DNA of 64,000 nt from Enhydrobacter aerosaccus (GTDB taxonomy: Bacteria > Pseudomonadota > Alphaproteobacteria > Reyranellales > Reyranellaceae). The stretch spans positions 310,001-374,000 of the forward strand of contig NZ_FUWJ01000001.1 in NCBI RefSeq assembly GCF_900167455.1, written 5' to 3'. This document shows positions 18,291 to 30,421 of this stretch, one piece after another (the stretch's first letter is position 1; every line of letters begins with the position of its first letter). The translations under genes were made by a program, and so were the position numbers. The notes beneath the pieces are model-generated. The model did no database searches, was not told the DNA's origin, and was given only the letters and a program-made list of their open reading frames with translations.

Positions 18291-19228
18291 TCGTGCTCGC
18301 AACGTCGCCCTCTCATCTTATCGACCAGCTGCCCAAGCCGCGTGGCCGGCTGACGGCCGATGCGCCGTTGGGGCCGCAGACCTGGTTCCGGACCGGCGGT
18401 CCGGCCGAGGTTCTGTTCCGGCCCGCCGATACCGAAGATCTCGCGGCATTCCTTCAGGCCTTGCCGGAGGAGGTGCCGGTCACGGTTCTGGGTGTGGGGT
18501 CGAACCTGCTGGTGCGCGACGGCGGCGTGAAGGGCGTGGTGATCCGGCTCCAGCGTGGTTTCACCGGCATCCGGGTGGACGGGCAGGACGTGATCGCCGG
18601 GGCCGGAGCACTCGATCTCAATGTGGCGCTTACCGCGCGGGACCATTCGCTTGCCGGGCTCGAGTTCCTGAGCGGCATTCCCGGCACCATCGGCGGGGCG
18701 CTGCGCATGAACGCCGGCGCCTACAACGGCGAACTGTCCCACGTCCTCATGGCCGCAGAAGCGGTCGATCGCGCCGGTGCGGTACACAATGTCGGGCCGG
18801 CCGAGATGGGCTTCAGCTATCGTCACAGCGACGCGCCGATGGATTGGATCTTCACCTCCGCCACGCTGCGCGGCATGCCTGGTGACCAGCTGGCCATCGC
18901 CCGTCGTATCGCCGAGATCGACGCCGCGCGCACCGACAGCCAGCCGCGCAGCCGCACCGGCGGATCGACGTTCATGAATCCGCCTGGCCACAAGGCGTGG
19001 GAGCTGATCGATCAGGCCGGCTGCCGCGGGCTCAGGCTCGGCGGTGCGCAGGTTTCGGAGAAGCATTGCAACTTCCTGATCAATCTCGGCGAGGCGAGCG
19101 CCGCCGATATCGAGGCACTGGGCGAGGAAGTGCGTCGCCGGGTATATGAGAAGAGTGGCGTATTGCTGCAGTGGGAGATCCGGCGTATCGGCGAGCCGGC
19201 CTCCAGCGGTCACGGAGTAGAGGGATGA
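18287..19228 (+). CDS. murB: UDP-N-acetylenolpyruvoylglucosamine reductase MurB
   Basis: A 313-residue FAD-dependent reductase making UDP-MurNAc. Motifs include [16 protein letters not shown], the FAD segment [39 protein letters not shown], the catalytic-serine region GGSTFMNP and [14 protein letters not shown]. Length and motifs fit the short MurB type common in alphaproteobacteria. The GTG start overlaps murC and the stop overlaps ddl by four bases each. Confidence 0.96.
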   Translation: MIVLATSPSHLIDQLPKPRGRLTADAPLGPQTWFRTGGPAEVLFRPADTEDLAAFLQALPEEVPVTVLGVGSNLLVRDGGVKGVVIRLQRGFTGIRVDGQDVIAGAGALDLNVALTARDHSLAGLEFLSGIPGTIGGALRMNAGAYNGELSHVLMAAEAVDRAGAVHNVGPAEMGFSYRHSDAPMDWIFTSATLRGMPGDQLAIARRIAEIDAARTDSQPRSRTGGSTFMNPPGHKAWELIDQAGCRGLRLGGAQVSEKHCNFLINLGEASAADIEALGEEVRRRVYEKSGVLLQWEIRRIGEPASSGHGVEG

Positions 19229-20157
19229 GCTGCACCGTTGCGGTCCTCATGGGCGGATGGTCGCCAGAGCGCGAGGTCTCGCTGGTAAGCGGCAAGGCCT
19301 GCGCCGAAGGACTGCGTGAGGGCGGGCACACGGTCGTCGAGTACGACGTGAAGCGCGACCTGCGCGCGCTGATGGATTTCCTCCGGCCGGTGTCCGGCGG
19401 CGGGCCAGACGTCGTGTTCAACGCCTTGCACGGCAAGTATGGCGAGGATGGTTGCGTTCAGGGCGTTCTCGAAATTCTTGCGGTGCCCTATACCCATTCC
19501 GGTGTCCTGGCCTCGGCGATCGCGATGGACAAGCCCATGTCGCGTCACGTCTTCACATCGATCGGCATTCGCGTCGCCCACGGGAAGGTGGTGGAGCGTC
19601 GTTCGCTCCTCGCCGGCGATCCCATGCCGCGGCCCTATGTGGTGAAGCCGATCGACCAGGGCTCCAGTGTCGGCGTGCACATCGTGCGGGAGGGGGACAA
19701 TCTGGCGGCGGTGGAGGTTGCGGAAGCTTCCTTCGGCGAGAAGGTGCTGGTCGAGAAGTTTGTGCCGGGGCGCGAACTGACCGTCGCGGTGATGCATGAC
19801 AAGCCGGTCGGTGTGACGGAATTGCGTCCCCGCACCCGCTTCTACGATTACGAAGCCAAGTATACCGAGGGCATCACGGAGCATCTGGTTCCGGCCCCGA
19901 TTCCGGCCGAGGTCTACGAGCAGGCCCGGCAATGGGCGCTGCTGGCGCATCAGACCCTGGGGTGCAACGGCTTGACCCGCGCCGATTTCCGCTGGGACGA
20001 CAGCAAGCCCAGGACCGAGGGCCTGGTGATGCTCGAACTCAACACCCAGCCGGGCATGACGCCGCTCTCCCTTGCGCCGGAGCAGGCCAAGTGGGCGGGC
20101 ATTTCCTGGCCCCAGCTCATGACCTGGATGGTTGAACATGCGAGGCGACCGACATGA
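19225..20157 (+). CDS. ddl: D-alanine--D-alanine ligase
   Basis: A 310-residue ATP-grasp ligase supplying D-Ala-D-Ala to MurF. Visible are [17 protein letters not shown] at the N-terminus, [31 protein letters not shown], the ATP-grasp lysine strand [14 protein letters not shown] and the metal-binding [12 protein letters not shown]. The ATG at 19225 follows GAGGG and matches the family start; an in-frame ATG 54 bases upstream lies in murB. Overlaps murB and ftsQ by four bases. Confidence 0.96.
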   Translation: MSCTVAVLMGGWSPEREVSLVSGKACAEGLREGGHTVVEYDVKRDLRALMDFLRPVSGGGPDVVFNALHGKYGEDGCVQGVLEILAVPYTHSGVLASAIAMDKPMSRHVFTSIGIRVAHGKVVERRSLLAGDPMPRPYVVKPIDQGSSVGVHIVREGDNLAAVEVAEASFGEKVLVEKFVPGRELTVAVMHDKPVGVTELRPRTRFYDYEAKYTEGITEHLVPAPIPAEVYEQARQWALLAHQTLGCNGLTRADFRWDDSKPRTEGLVMLELNTQPGMTPLSLAPEQAKWAGISWPQLMTWMVEHARRPT

Positions 20158-21062
20158 GAGCGCCTGCCCGCACTTCCAAGTCGGGCGGGGCGGCGCCCAA
20201 GCGCGACTACGACCGCCGCAAGAAGCGCAGTACAAGCCGGAAATCCGGTAAACCTGTCTGGCGGCAGCCGATGCTGCTGGGCCTCGCGGTCCTGCTGCTG
20301 GGGCTGGGTGGCGGCGGCGGTTGGTTCGCCTGGCGCCAGGGCTGGCTGGTCGCGATCGAAGGTCACATCGAGCAGGCGTCGCGATCGGTCATCTCGGCGA
20401 TCACGCCCTTCAAGCTCGCCGACATCACGGTCGAAGGGCGCGACTATGTCACACGCGAGGCGATCCTGGCGGCGCTCGACGTCAAGGCGGGCGACTCGCT
20501 GCTGGGCATCGACCTGCAGGCGGCGCGCCATCGCCTCGAAGCGATCGACTGGGTCGCGAGCGCGACCGTGGAACGCCGCCTGCCCGATACGCTCTATGTC
20601 ACGCTCAAGGAGCGCCGCGCCGTCGCCATCTGGCAGAACGGCACGGAATATACGCTGATCGACCAGAATGGCAGGACCGTCCGCGCGAGCCGCATGCCGC
20701 CTGGCGCGGAGTCGCTCCTGCTGCTGGGGGGACCGGGCGCGCCCGAGCATGTCGGCGACCTGCTGCTGTTGCTGACCTATGAGCCCAACGTGGCCAAGCG
20801 TCTGCGCGCCGCCGTGTGGGTTGGCCAGCGCCGCTGGAATCTCATCCTCAAGAACGACGTCGAGATCTGGCTGCCCGAGGAGGACGCGGTCGCCGCGCTT
20901 CAGCGTCTCGGCAAGCTCGATGCCGACTATAAGCTGTTGTCACGCGAGTTCGGCGTGATCGATCTTCGATTGCCGGATAAGCTATATCTCAGGAAGCGCG
21001 GTTCGGCAGACGGCATACCGTCACCGACCGCGGCTGCAAAACCGGTGCAGTCAAAAGTGTAG
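20154..21062 (+). CDS. ftsQ: Cell division protein FtsQ
   Basis: A 302-residue bitopic divisome protein linking FtsL/FtsB to FtsA and FtsZ. A basic cytoplasmic N-terminus (about 1-38) precedes one membrane segment (MLLGLAVLLLGLGGGGGWFAW, about 40-60). The POTRA domain follows with ADITVEGRDYVTREAILAAL, then the FtsQ beta domain containing ASATVERRLPDTLYVTLKERRAVAIWQ and FGVIDLRLPDKLYLR at the end. It overlaps ddl by four bases and is followed 19 bases later by ftsA, whose start has its own ribosome binding site. Confidence 0.95.
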   Translation: MRAPARTSKSGGAAPKRDYDRRKKRSTSRKSGKPVWRQPMLLGLAVLLLGLGGGGGWFAWRQGWLVAIEGHIEQASRSVISAITPFKLADITVEGRDYVTREAILAALDVKAGDSLLGIDLQAARHRLEAIDWVASATVERRLPDTLYVTLKERRAVAIWQNGTEYTLIDQNGRTVRASRMPPGAESLLLLGGPGAPEHVGDLLLLLTYEPNVAKRLRAAVWVGQRRWNLILKNDVEIWLPEEDAVAALQRLGKLDADYKLLSREFGVIDLRLPDKLYLRKRGSADGIPSPTAAAKPVQSKV

Positions 21063-21081
21063 CGTAAGCACGGGGGACATC

Positions 21082-22317
21082 GTGGCGAAGACAAGAAATG
21101 GCGTTATCGCGGCGCTCGATATCGGAACGAGCAAGGTTGTGTGCTTCGTCGCTCGTGTGGACGGACAGGGCTTGCGCGTGGTGGGCATCGGCCACCAGCC
21201 GGCACTGGGCATGCGCACGGGAAACATCGTCGACATGGAAGCCGCGACCCGGGCCATTTCGTCGGCCGTGTCGACCGCCGAGGAGATGTGCGGCGAGCAT
21301 GTCCGCGAGGTGATCGTCGGGGTGAGCGGCGGCTCGGCCGCGTCCCACACCCAGACCCTGGAAGTCGCCATCGGGCATCATGAGATCGGCGAGCGCGACG
21401 TCCGTCGCGTGCAGCAGCATATCCATCTGCCGGCCGAGACCGCCGACCGCGACATCATCCATTCCGAGGCGATCGGTTATACGGTCGACGGGACGGCGGT
21501 GCGAGATGCCCGGGGCATGTTCGGGGAACGGCTCGGGGTGGATGTCCATCTGGTGACGGCGGCCAGCAGCGCCATGCGCAACCTGCAGGTCTGCGTGCGG
21601 CGGGCTCATCTCGAGATTGCGGAGCGGGTGGTCGCCTCGCACGCTTCCGGACTGAGCTCGCTGGTCGCGGACGAGCGGGATCTCGGCGTCACGCTGATCG
21701 ATATGGGCGGCGGCACCACGTCGATCGCGGTGTTCTACGAAGGCCATCTGGTCCATGTCGATTCGATCCCGGTCGGTGGCGAACACGTGACCCGCGACAT
21801 CGCCCGCGGCCTGTCCACGCCGGTGGCCCATGCCGAGCGCATGAAGACCCAGATCGGTCGTGCTGTTGCCAAGCCCAATGACGAGTACGACATCATCGAC
21901 GTCCCGCTGATCGGCGAGGAAGACCGGACCCGTCCGAACCACATTCCGCGCTCGATCCTCGTCGGCATCATCCGGCCGCGCGTCGAGGAGACATTCGAGC
22001 TGGTTCGCAGCCGACTCGAGGCAAGTGGTGTGGATAAGTTGGCCGGTGGACGGGCCGTCCTGGTCGGTGGCGGCAGCCAACTCGACGGCGTTACCGAGGT
22101 CGCGTCGTCGATTCTCAACAAGAAAGTGCGGACGGGGGCGCCGCTGCGACTCGCGGGACTCGCGGATTCTACAGGCGGGCCGGCATTTTCTGCCGCTGCC
22201 GGTCTGCTGTCCTTCGCTCTCCAGCATCACGCGGCCGTCCAGGCACAACCTGCGGTCGTGGAGGCGCCGTCAAGTCGTATTGGCCGGATTGGCAGTTGGA
22301 TTAGGGAAAACTTTTAG
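21082..22317 (+). CDS. ftsA: Cell division protein FtsA
   Basis: A 411-residue actin-like protein that anchors the Z-ring to the membrane. Visible motifs are the phosphate-1 loop ALDIGTSKVVCFVA, the SHVI-like subdomain 1C, the phosphate-2 loop LIDMGGGTTSIAVF and LVGGGSQLDGV. The C-terminal RIGRIGSWIRENF is the amphipathic membrane-targeting helix. The GTG at 21082 follows CGGGGGAC. A 145-base gap separates it from ftsZ, the largest within the cluster. Confidence 0.96.
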   Translation: MAKTRNGVIAALDIGTSKVVCFVARVDGQGLRVVGIGHQPALGMRTGNIVDMEAATRAISSAVSTAEEMCGEHVREVIVGVSGGSAASHTQTLEVAIGHHEIGERDVRRVQQHIHLPAETADRDIIHSEAIGYTVDGTAVRDARGMFGERLGVDVHLVTAASSAMRNLQVCVRRAHLEIAERVVASHASGLSSLVADERDLGVTLIDMGGGTTSIAVFYEGHLVHVDSIPVGGEHVTRDIARGLSTPVAHAERMKTQIGRAVAKPNDEYDIIDVPLIGEEDRTRPNHIPRSILVGIIRPRVEETFELVRSRLEASGVDKLAGGRAVLVGGGSQLDGVTEVASSILNKKVRTGAPLRLAGLADSTGGPAFSAAAGLLSFALQHHAAVQAQPAVVEAPSSRIGRIGSWIRENF

Positions 22318-22331
22318 GCAATATGTTGTGT

Positions 22332-22347
22332 AGGACAGAACTGTCCT
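22332..22347. promoter_or_regulatory. Inverted repeat in the ftsA-ftsZ gap
   Basis: AGGACAG-AA-CTGTCCT has two perfect 7-base arms around two bases and lies 115 bases upstream of the ftsZ start. The gap is where alphaproteobacteria often carry extra ftsZ promoters, so a regulator operator or transcript hairpin is plausible. I do not recognise the motif as a known LexA or CtrA site. Confidence 0.4.
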
Positions 22348-22462
22348 CAGCAGATGTTGATAAACAAGAATAAGCTGGTGGCAGGGTAAGGGCCTCCCAA
22401 AAATGAGGGGACCAACCTGCCGCTCCGAGCAGATCACCCCCTCGTTTGCGTGGAGAAACCGT

Positions 22463-24235
22463 ATGACCATCAACCTCAGTCTCCCTCAGAAGGAGTCCGA
22501 GATTAAGCCCCGGATCACCGTCATTGGTGTCGGCGGCGCGGGCGGAAATGCCGTCAACAACATGATCAGCGCCGCCCTGGAGGGCGTCGAATTCATTGTC
22601 GCCAATACCGACGCGCAGGCGCTCGCCCAGTCGCTCGCCGACCGCCGCGTGCAGCTCGGCATCACGGTGACGCAGGGTCTGGGCGCCGGCGCCCGTCCGG
22701 AAGTGGGCCGTCAGGCGGCCGAGGAAGCGCTGCCGGAAATCCTCCAGCTGCTCGACGGAGCGAACATGGTGTTCGTCACGGCCGGCATGGGTGGTGGCAC
22801 CGGCACAGGCGCCGCGCCCGTCATCGCCGCCGCCGCCCGCGAGCAGGGTATCCTCACGATCGGCGTCGTCACCAAGCCGTTCCATTTCGAAGGCCGCCGA
22901 CGCATGCAGTCGGCCGATCAGGGCATCACCGAGCTCGAGAAGGTGGTGGATACGCTGATCGTCATCCCGAACCAGAACCTGTTCAAGATCGCCAACGAGA
23001 AGACCACCTTCGCCGACGCCTTCAAGATGGCCGACGATGTGCTGCACATGGGCGTGCGCGGCGTGACCGACCTGATGGTGATGCCGGGCCTCATCAACCT
23101 CGACTTCGCCGATATCCGCACCGTGATGGGCGAGATGGGCAAGGCGATGATGGGAACCGGGGAGGCCGAGGGCCAGGACCGCGCCCGTGTCGCGGCCGAG
23201 TCGGCGATCTCCAACCCGCTGCTGGAAGATCATTCGATGAAGGGCGCCAAGGGCGTTCTCATCAACATCACTGGCGGCCTCGACATGACGCTGCACGAAG
23301 TCGACGAGGCGGCGAACCGTATCCGCGAGGAAGTGGACCAGGATGCCAACATCATCTTCGGTTCGACCTTCGATGCGACGATGCAGGGCCGCATGCGCGT
23401 GTCGGTCGTGGCGACCGGCATCGCCGCCATGGCCTCACAGCAGCCGGCACCGAATTATCTTTCGCTCGACATGAACCGGCCCATTCAGACCGGTCAGCCG
23501 GCGCTCAGCCGTCCCGCCGCGCCGCCCGTCGGTCGTGTGGCGATGCCGGCGGCAGCCGTTGCGCCCGCTCCCGCGCCGGTGATGGCGCAGCCGGTCGCTC
23601 CGGCAGCCCCGGTCATGGCGCCTGTCGCCCAGCCGGCTCCTGTGGCTCCGCCGGCTCCCGTCATGCAGGCGCCGGTGGCGCCGATCGTCGAGGCGCCGAT
23701 CCCGGTTCAGGTCCACGCTGCTGCCGCGGAACTGCCCGTCGCTCCCGCACCGGCGCCCGTCGCCGCGCCCCCGCAGATGGTCAGCGCTCCCGCGCCTGCT
23801 CCGGTGGCACCTGCGGCGCCCGTGGCTCCGCCGGCTCCGGCCGCGGCCGCTCCGGCAGCGCCCAAGCCGATGGTCGACGAGACCGATTGGCGGGTGAGCC
23901 GGCCGCCCATGCGCCCGGCCGTTCGCGCCGCTGAGCCGGTTGCCCGTCCAGCCGTCGCCCGACCGGCGGCGACCGAAAGCCGGACGCCGAATCTCTTCCA
24001 GCGCATCACCGGTGCCTTCGCGTCACCCAAGACGACGGCGCCAGCGGCCGGAATGGCCGCCACCGGGGAGCTTCCGGCACAGCGGCCGGTCGCGGAGAAT
24101 GTCGTGTCCGCGCCGAAGCCTGTTGTTCGGCCGACACCGGTCCAGACCTCGATCGACGTTACCGAGCGGGCGAAGCCGGCGCGCGACGACGACGATCTGC
24201 AGATTCCTGCCTTCTTGCGCCGTCAGGCAAACTGA
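22463..24235 (+). CDS. ftsZ: Cell division GTPase FtsZ with long Ala/Pro linker
   Basis: A 590-residue tubulin homologue forming the Z-ring. The GTPase core (about 15-318) has [18 protein letters not shown], the tubulin signature GGGTGTG at 110-116 and the T7 loop region NLDFADI. A very long low-complexity linker (about 320-575) rich in Ala, Pro and Val follows, ending in the C-terminal peptide [12 protein letters not shown] that binds FtsA and other partners. FtsZ is about 383 residues in E. coli and about 500 in Caulobacter, so this linker is unusually long. The ATG at 22463 follows GGAGA and gives the conserved MTINLSLP start. Confidence 0.97.
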   Translation: MTINLSLPQKESEIKPRITVIGVGGAGGNAVNNMISAALEGVEFIVANTDAQALAQSLADRRVQLGITVTQGLGAGARPEVGRQAAEEALPEILQLLDGANMVFVTAGMGGGTGTGAAPVIAAAAREQGILTIGVVTKPFHFEGRRRMQSADQGITELEKVVDTLIVIPNQNLFKIANEKTTFADAFKMADDVLHMGVRGVTDLMVMPGLINLDFADIRTVMGEMGKAMMGTGEAEGQDRARVAAESAISNPLLEDHSMKGAKGVLINITGGLDMTLHEVDEAANRIREEVDQDANIIFGSTFDATMQGRMRVSVVATGIAAMASQQPAPNYLSLDMNRPIQTGQPALSRPAAPPVGRVAMPAAAVAPAPAPVMAQPVAPAAPVMAPVAQPAPVAPPAPVMQAPVAPIVEAPIPVQVHAAAAELPVAPAPAPVAAPPQMVSAPAPAPVAPAAPVAPPAPAAAAPAAPKPMVDETDWRVSRPPMRPAVRAAEPVARPAVARPAATESRTPNLFQRITGAFASPKTTAPAAGMAATGELPAQRPVAENVVSAPKPVVRPTPVQTSIDVTERAKPARDDDDLQIPAFLRRQAN

Positions 24236-24279
24236 ACGGCTCAACTGGCGCGGATCGCGCAAGTTTCCACGCATTCCTC

Positions 24280-24305
24280 GAGGGGCCTACGGCCCCTCTT
24301 TTTTT
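24280..24305 (+). terminator. Rho-independent terminator after ftsZ
   Basis: A stem of GAGGGGCC and GGCCCCTC around TAC is followed by seven T residues. It lies 45 bases after the ftsZ stop and closes the dcw transcript before bamD. Confidence 0.9.
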
Positions 24306-24335
24306 GGGAAGAGCGTGATATAAACCGGCGTCACG

Positions 24336-25166
24336 ATGGGATGGCAGATGGCGAACGTGGTGAAGATCAGGACAATGGCAGTGCTCGGTGGAGCAACGCT
24401 GGCGATAGCGGTGCTCGGCGGCTGCAGTTCCTCTGACGACGACAAGAACTACAGCGAGCAACCGGTCGAGGTCCTCTACAACCGCGCGCTCGATGATCTC
24501 GGTGCGCAGGACTATAAGCACGCCGCGAAGGAATTCGAGGAAGTCGACCGCCAGCATCCCTATTCGGTGTGGGCGACGAAGGCCGAAATCATGGCCGCCT
24601 TCACCTATTACCAGTCGAACAAATACGACGATGCGATCATCGCGCTGGACCGCTTCATCCAGCTTCATCCAGGGCACAAGGACATCCCGTACGCCTACTA
24701 TCTGAAGGCGCTTTGCTACTACGAACAGATCTCCGACGTCGGACGTGATCAGCGTGCCACTCAGCAGGCCCTGGATGCGCTTTCCGATGTCGCCAAGCGC
24801 TTCCCAGATACACCCTACGCCCGCGACGCGCGCTTGAAGGTCGATTTGGCGATCGATCAGCTGGCGGGCCAGGAAATGTATGTCGGTCGTTACTATCAAA
24901 AGAACCAGCAGTATGTCGGCGCGATCAACCGTTACAGGACCGTGATCGAACGCTATCAGACCACCTCGCAGGTTCCCGAGGCGTTGCATCGCCTGGTCGA
25001 ATGCTATCTGGCTCTGGGGGTCAAGAGCGAGGCCAAGGAGACGGCCGCGGTGCTGGGCTACAACTTCCCGGGCAGCGCCTGGTATCAGGACTCCTATTAC
25101 CTCGTGACCGGCGAGGGTACGCCGGCTCCGGACGAATCATCGCACAAGTTCCTCTGGATATTCTGA
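24336..25166 (+). CDS. bamD: Outer membrane assembly lipoprotein BamD
   Basis: A 276-residue TPR lipoprotein of the BAM complex that folds beta-barrel proteins into the outer membrane. A signal peptide with lipobox LAIAVLGGC (Cys30 from the first ATG) is followed by TPR-like repeats: VEVLYNRALDDLGAQDYKHA, AAFTYYQSNKYDDAIIALDRF and MYVGRYYQKNQQYVGAINRY. The last is the family hallmark. ATG at 24336, 24348 and 24375 are all possible starts and none has a clear ribosome binding site; either of the first two gives a normal signal peptide. It follows the ftsZ terminator directly, where lpxC is usual in related genomes. Confidence 0.93.
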   Translation: MGWQMANVVKIRTMAVLGGATLAIAVLGGCSSSDDDKNYSEQPVEVLYNRALDDLGAQDYKHAAKEFEEVDRQHPYSVWATKAEIMAAFTYYQSNKYDDAIIALDRFIQLHPGHKDIPYAYYLKALCYYEQISDVGRDQRATQQALDALSDVAKRFPDTPYARDARLKVDLAIDQLAGQEMYVGRYYQKNQQYVGAINRYRTVIERYQTTSQVPEALHRLVECYLALGVKSEAKETAAVLGYNFPGSAWYQDSYYLVTGEGTPAPDESSHKFLWIF

Positions 25167-25176
25167 CCCAACCGCC

Positions 25177-29023
<3,847 letters not shown>

Positions 29024-29191
29024 CCGATGGCAGCCGACGTCGTCGGATGCCCTGCGTCTTATCGACCTCGTTTCGCCAGATCGCGGCGGACTCTGGCGCC
29101 TATGATGTCGTCATGGAATAGTCGCCGGCTGCTGATCAGTCGCGGTCGCTTATGGCGGCCCCAAAAAGGAAGTCTTTCGCTGGAGTGATGG

Positions 29192-30226
29192 ATGGATCTC
29201 GCTCGTTTTCCGCGTCGTCGTTATACCGACCACCCAACGCCCATCGAGTTCCTGCCGCATTTCACCAAGGCGCTGGCTGCGAGCTGCCCTGGCGGTGTCG
29301 GTCCGGAGATCTGGATCAAGCGTGACGACATGCTGGGCCTGTTCCCGGGCGGCAACAAGACCCGGAAACTCGAGTTCCTTGTCGCCGATGCGCTGGCGCA
29401 GGGTGCCGATACGCTGATCACCTGCGGCGCGCCCCAATCCAATCATTGCCGGATCACGCTCTCGGCGGCGGTCAAGGAAGGGCTCAAGTGCCGCTTCGTG
29501 ATCGAGGAGCGCGTTCCCAACAGCTACCGGAAGGAAGCAGGCGGCAACAACTTCCTCTTCGAGTTGATGGGAGTCGAGGCCATCACGGTTGTGCCCGGCG
29601 GATCTGATATGGGCGCCGCGATGTCCAAGATCGCGCAGGAAGTCGCCTCGCTCGGCCGCAAGGGCTACATCATTCCGGGAGGAGGATCGAACGCGATCGG
29701 CGGACTGGGCTATGTCGCCTGCGTGCAGGAGATGCAGCAGCAGTGGCTCGATATGGGCCTGGCGCTCGATGCGGTCGTGGTTGGCTCGGGCAGCTCGGGC
29801 ACGCATGGCGGCATGGTCGCCGGCTTCTTCGGCAACAGCATCAAGATCCCGTTGATCGGTATCGGCGTCAGCCGCGACCCGGCCGATCAGGAGCCCCTGG
29901 TCCACAAGGAGGCACAGGCGGTGGCCGACCTGCTCGGCATCGGAAAGGTGCCGCGCGAGGCGGTGAAGAGTGTCGGCGGCTACTGGCAGCCGAAATATTC
30001 CGTGCCCAACGCGAAGATGGTGGAAGCCGTCCAGATGCTGGCGCGGACCGAAGGCGTCCTGCTCGACCCGGTCTACACCGGCAAGATCATGGCAGGCCTG
30101 ATCGGCCTCGCCCGCCAGGGCCATTTCAAGCCCAACGCCAAGGTGCTGTTCATGCACACAGGCGGCCTGCCGTCGCTCCATGTCTATGAGGACGTGGTGC
30201 TCGGCCGGACGGTGGTGAAGGATTAG
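29192..30226 (+). CDS. PLP-dependent D-cysteine desulfhydrase / L-cysteate lyase family
   Basis: A 344-residue fold-type II PLP enzyme of the ACC deaminase/DcyD family. The PLP lysine is in PGGNKTRKLEFLVADAL (K56) and the APQSNHCRITLSAA segment binds the cofactor and substrate carboxylate. Known members degrade D-cysteine to pyruvate, ammonia and sulfide (DcyD) or desulfonate L-cysteate (CuyA); these are hard to separate by eye. No sulfonate genes flank it here, although a TauE/SafE exporter lies elsewhere in the window. The ATG at 29192 follows GGAGTGATGG. Confidence 0.85.
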   Translation: MDLARFPRRRYTDHPTPIEFLPHFTKALAASCPGGVGPEIWIKRDDMLGLFPGGNKTRKLEFLVADALAQGADTLITCGAPQSNHCRITLSAAVKEGLKCRFVIEERVPNSYRKEAGGNNFLFELMGVEAITVVPGGSDMGAAMSKIAQEVASLGRKGYIIPGGGSNAIGGLGYVACVQEMQQQWLDMGLALDAVVVGSGSSGTHGGMVAGFFGNSIKIPLIGIGVSRDPADQEPLVHKEAQAVADLLGIGKVPREAVKSVGGYWQPKYSVPNAKMVEAVQMLARTEGVLLDPVYTGKIMAGLIGLARQGHFKPNAKVLFMHTGGLPSLHVYEDVVLGRTVVKD

Positions 30227-30378
30227 GTCCCGAACCGATAGATCGGCCGGGCGGCGGTCGTAATGCGGCGGCGCCTATGTGAATTCCCTGCCCGGCGAAA
30301 TCGTCAGTCGATTTTCTCCTCGTGAAGGGTGGCCCAAATTGAGTAGCGGGCCTTTATTTCATCACTTTGAATGCACTA

Positions 30379-30414
30379 TTGTCCCCGGCTAAGAGATTTC
30401 GAGTTTGGGGACAA
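30379..30414 (+). promoter_or_regulatory. Hairpin covering the autotransporter ribosome binding site
   Basis: TTGTCCCC (30379-30386) and GGGGACAA (30407-30414) are perfect 8-base complementary arms with a 20-base loop. The right arm contains GGGGA, the only Shine-Dalgarno-like sequence before the autotransporter ATG at 30422 (10-base spacing). If both arms are in the mRNA, pairing would hide the ribosome binding site. A protein operator is the alternative. Confidence 0.5.
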
Positions 30415-30421
30415 ATAAATA

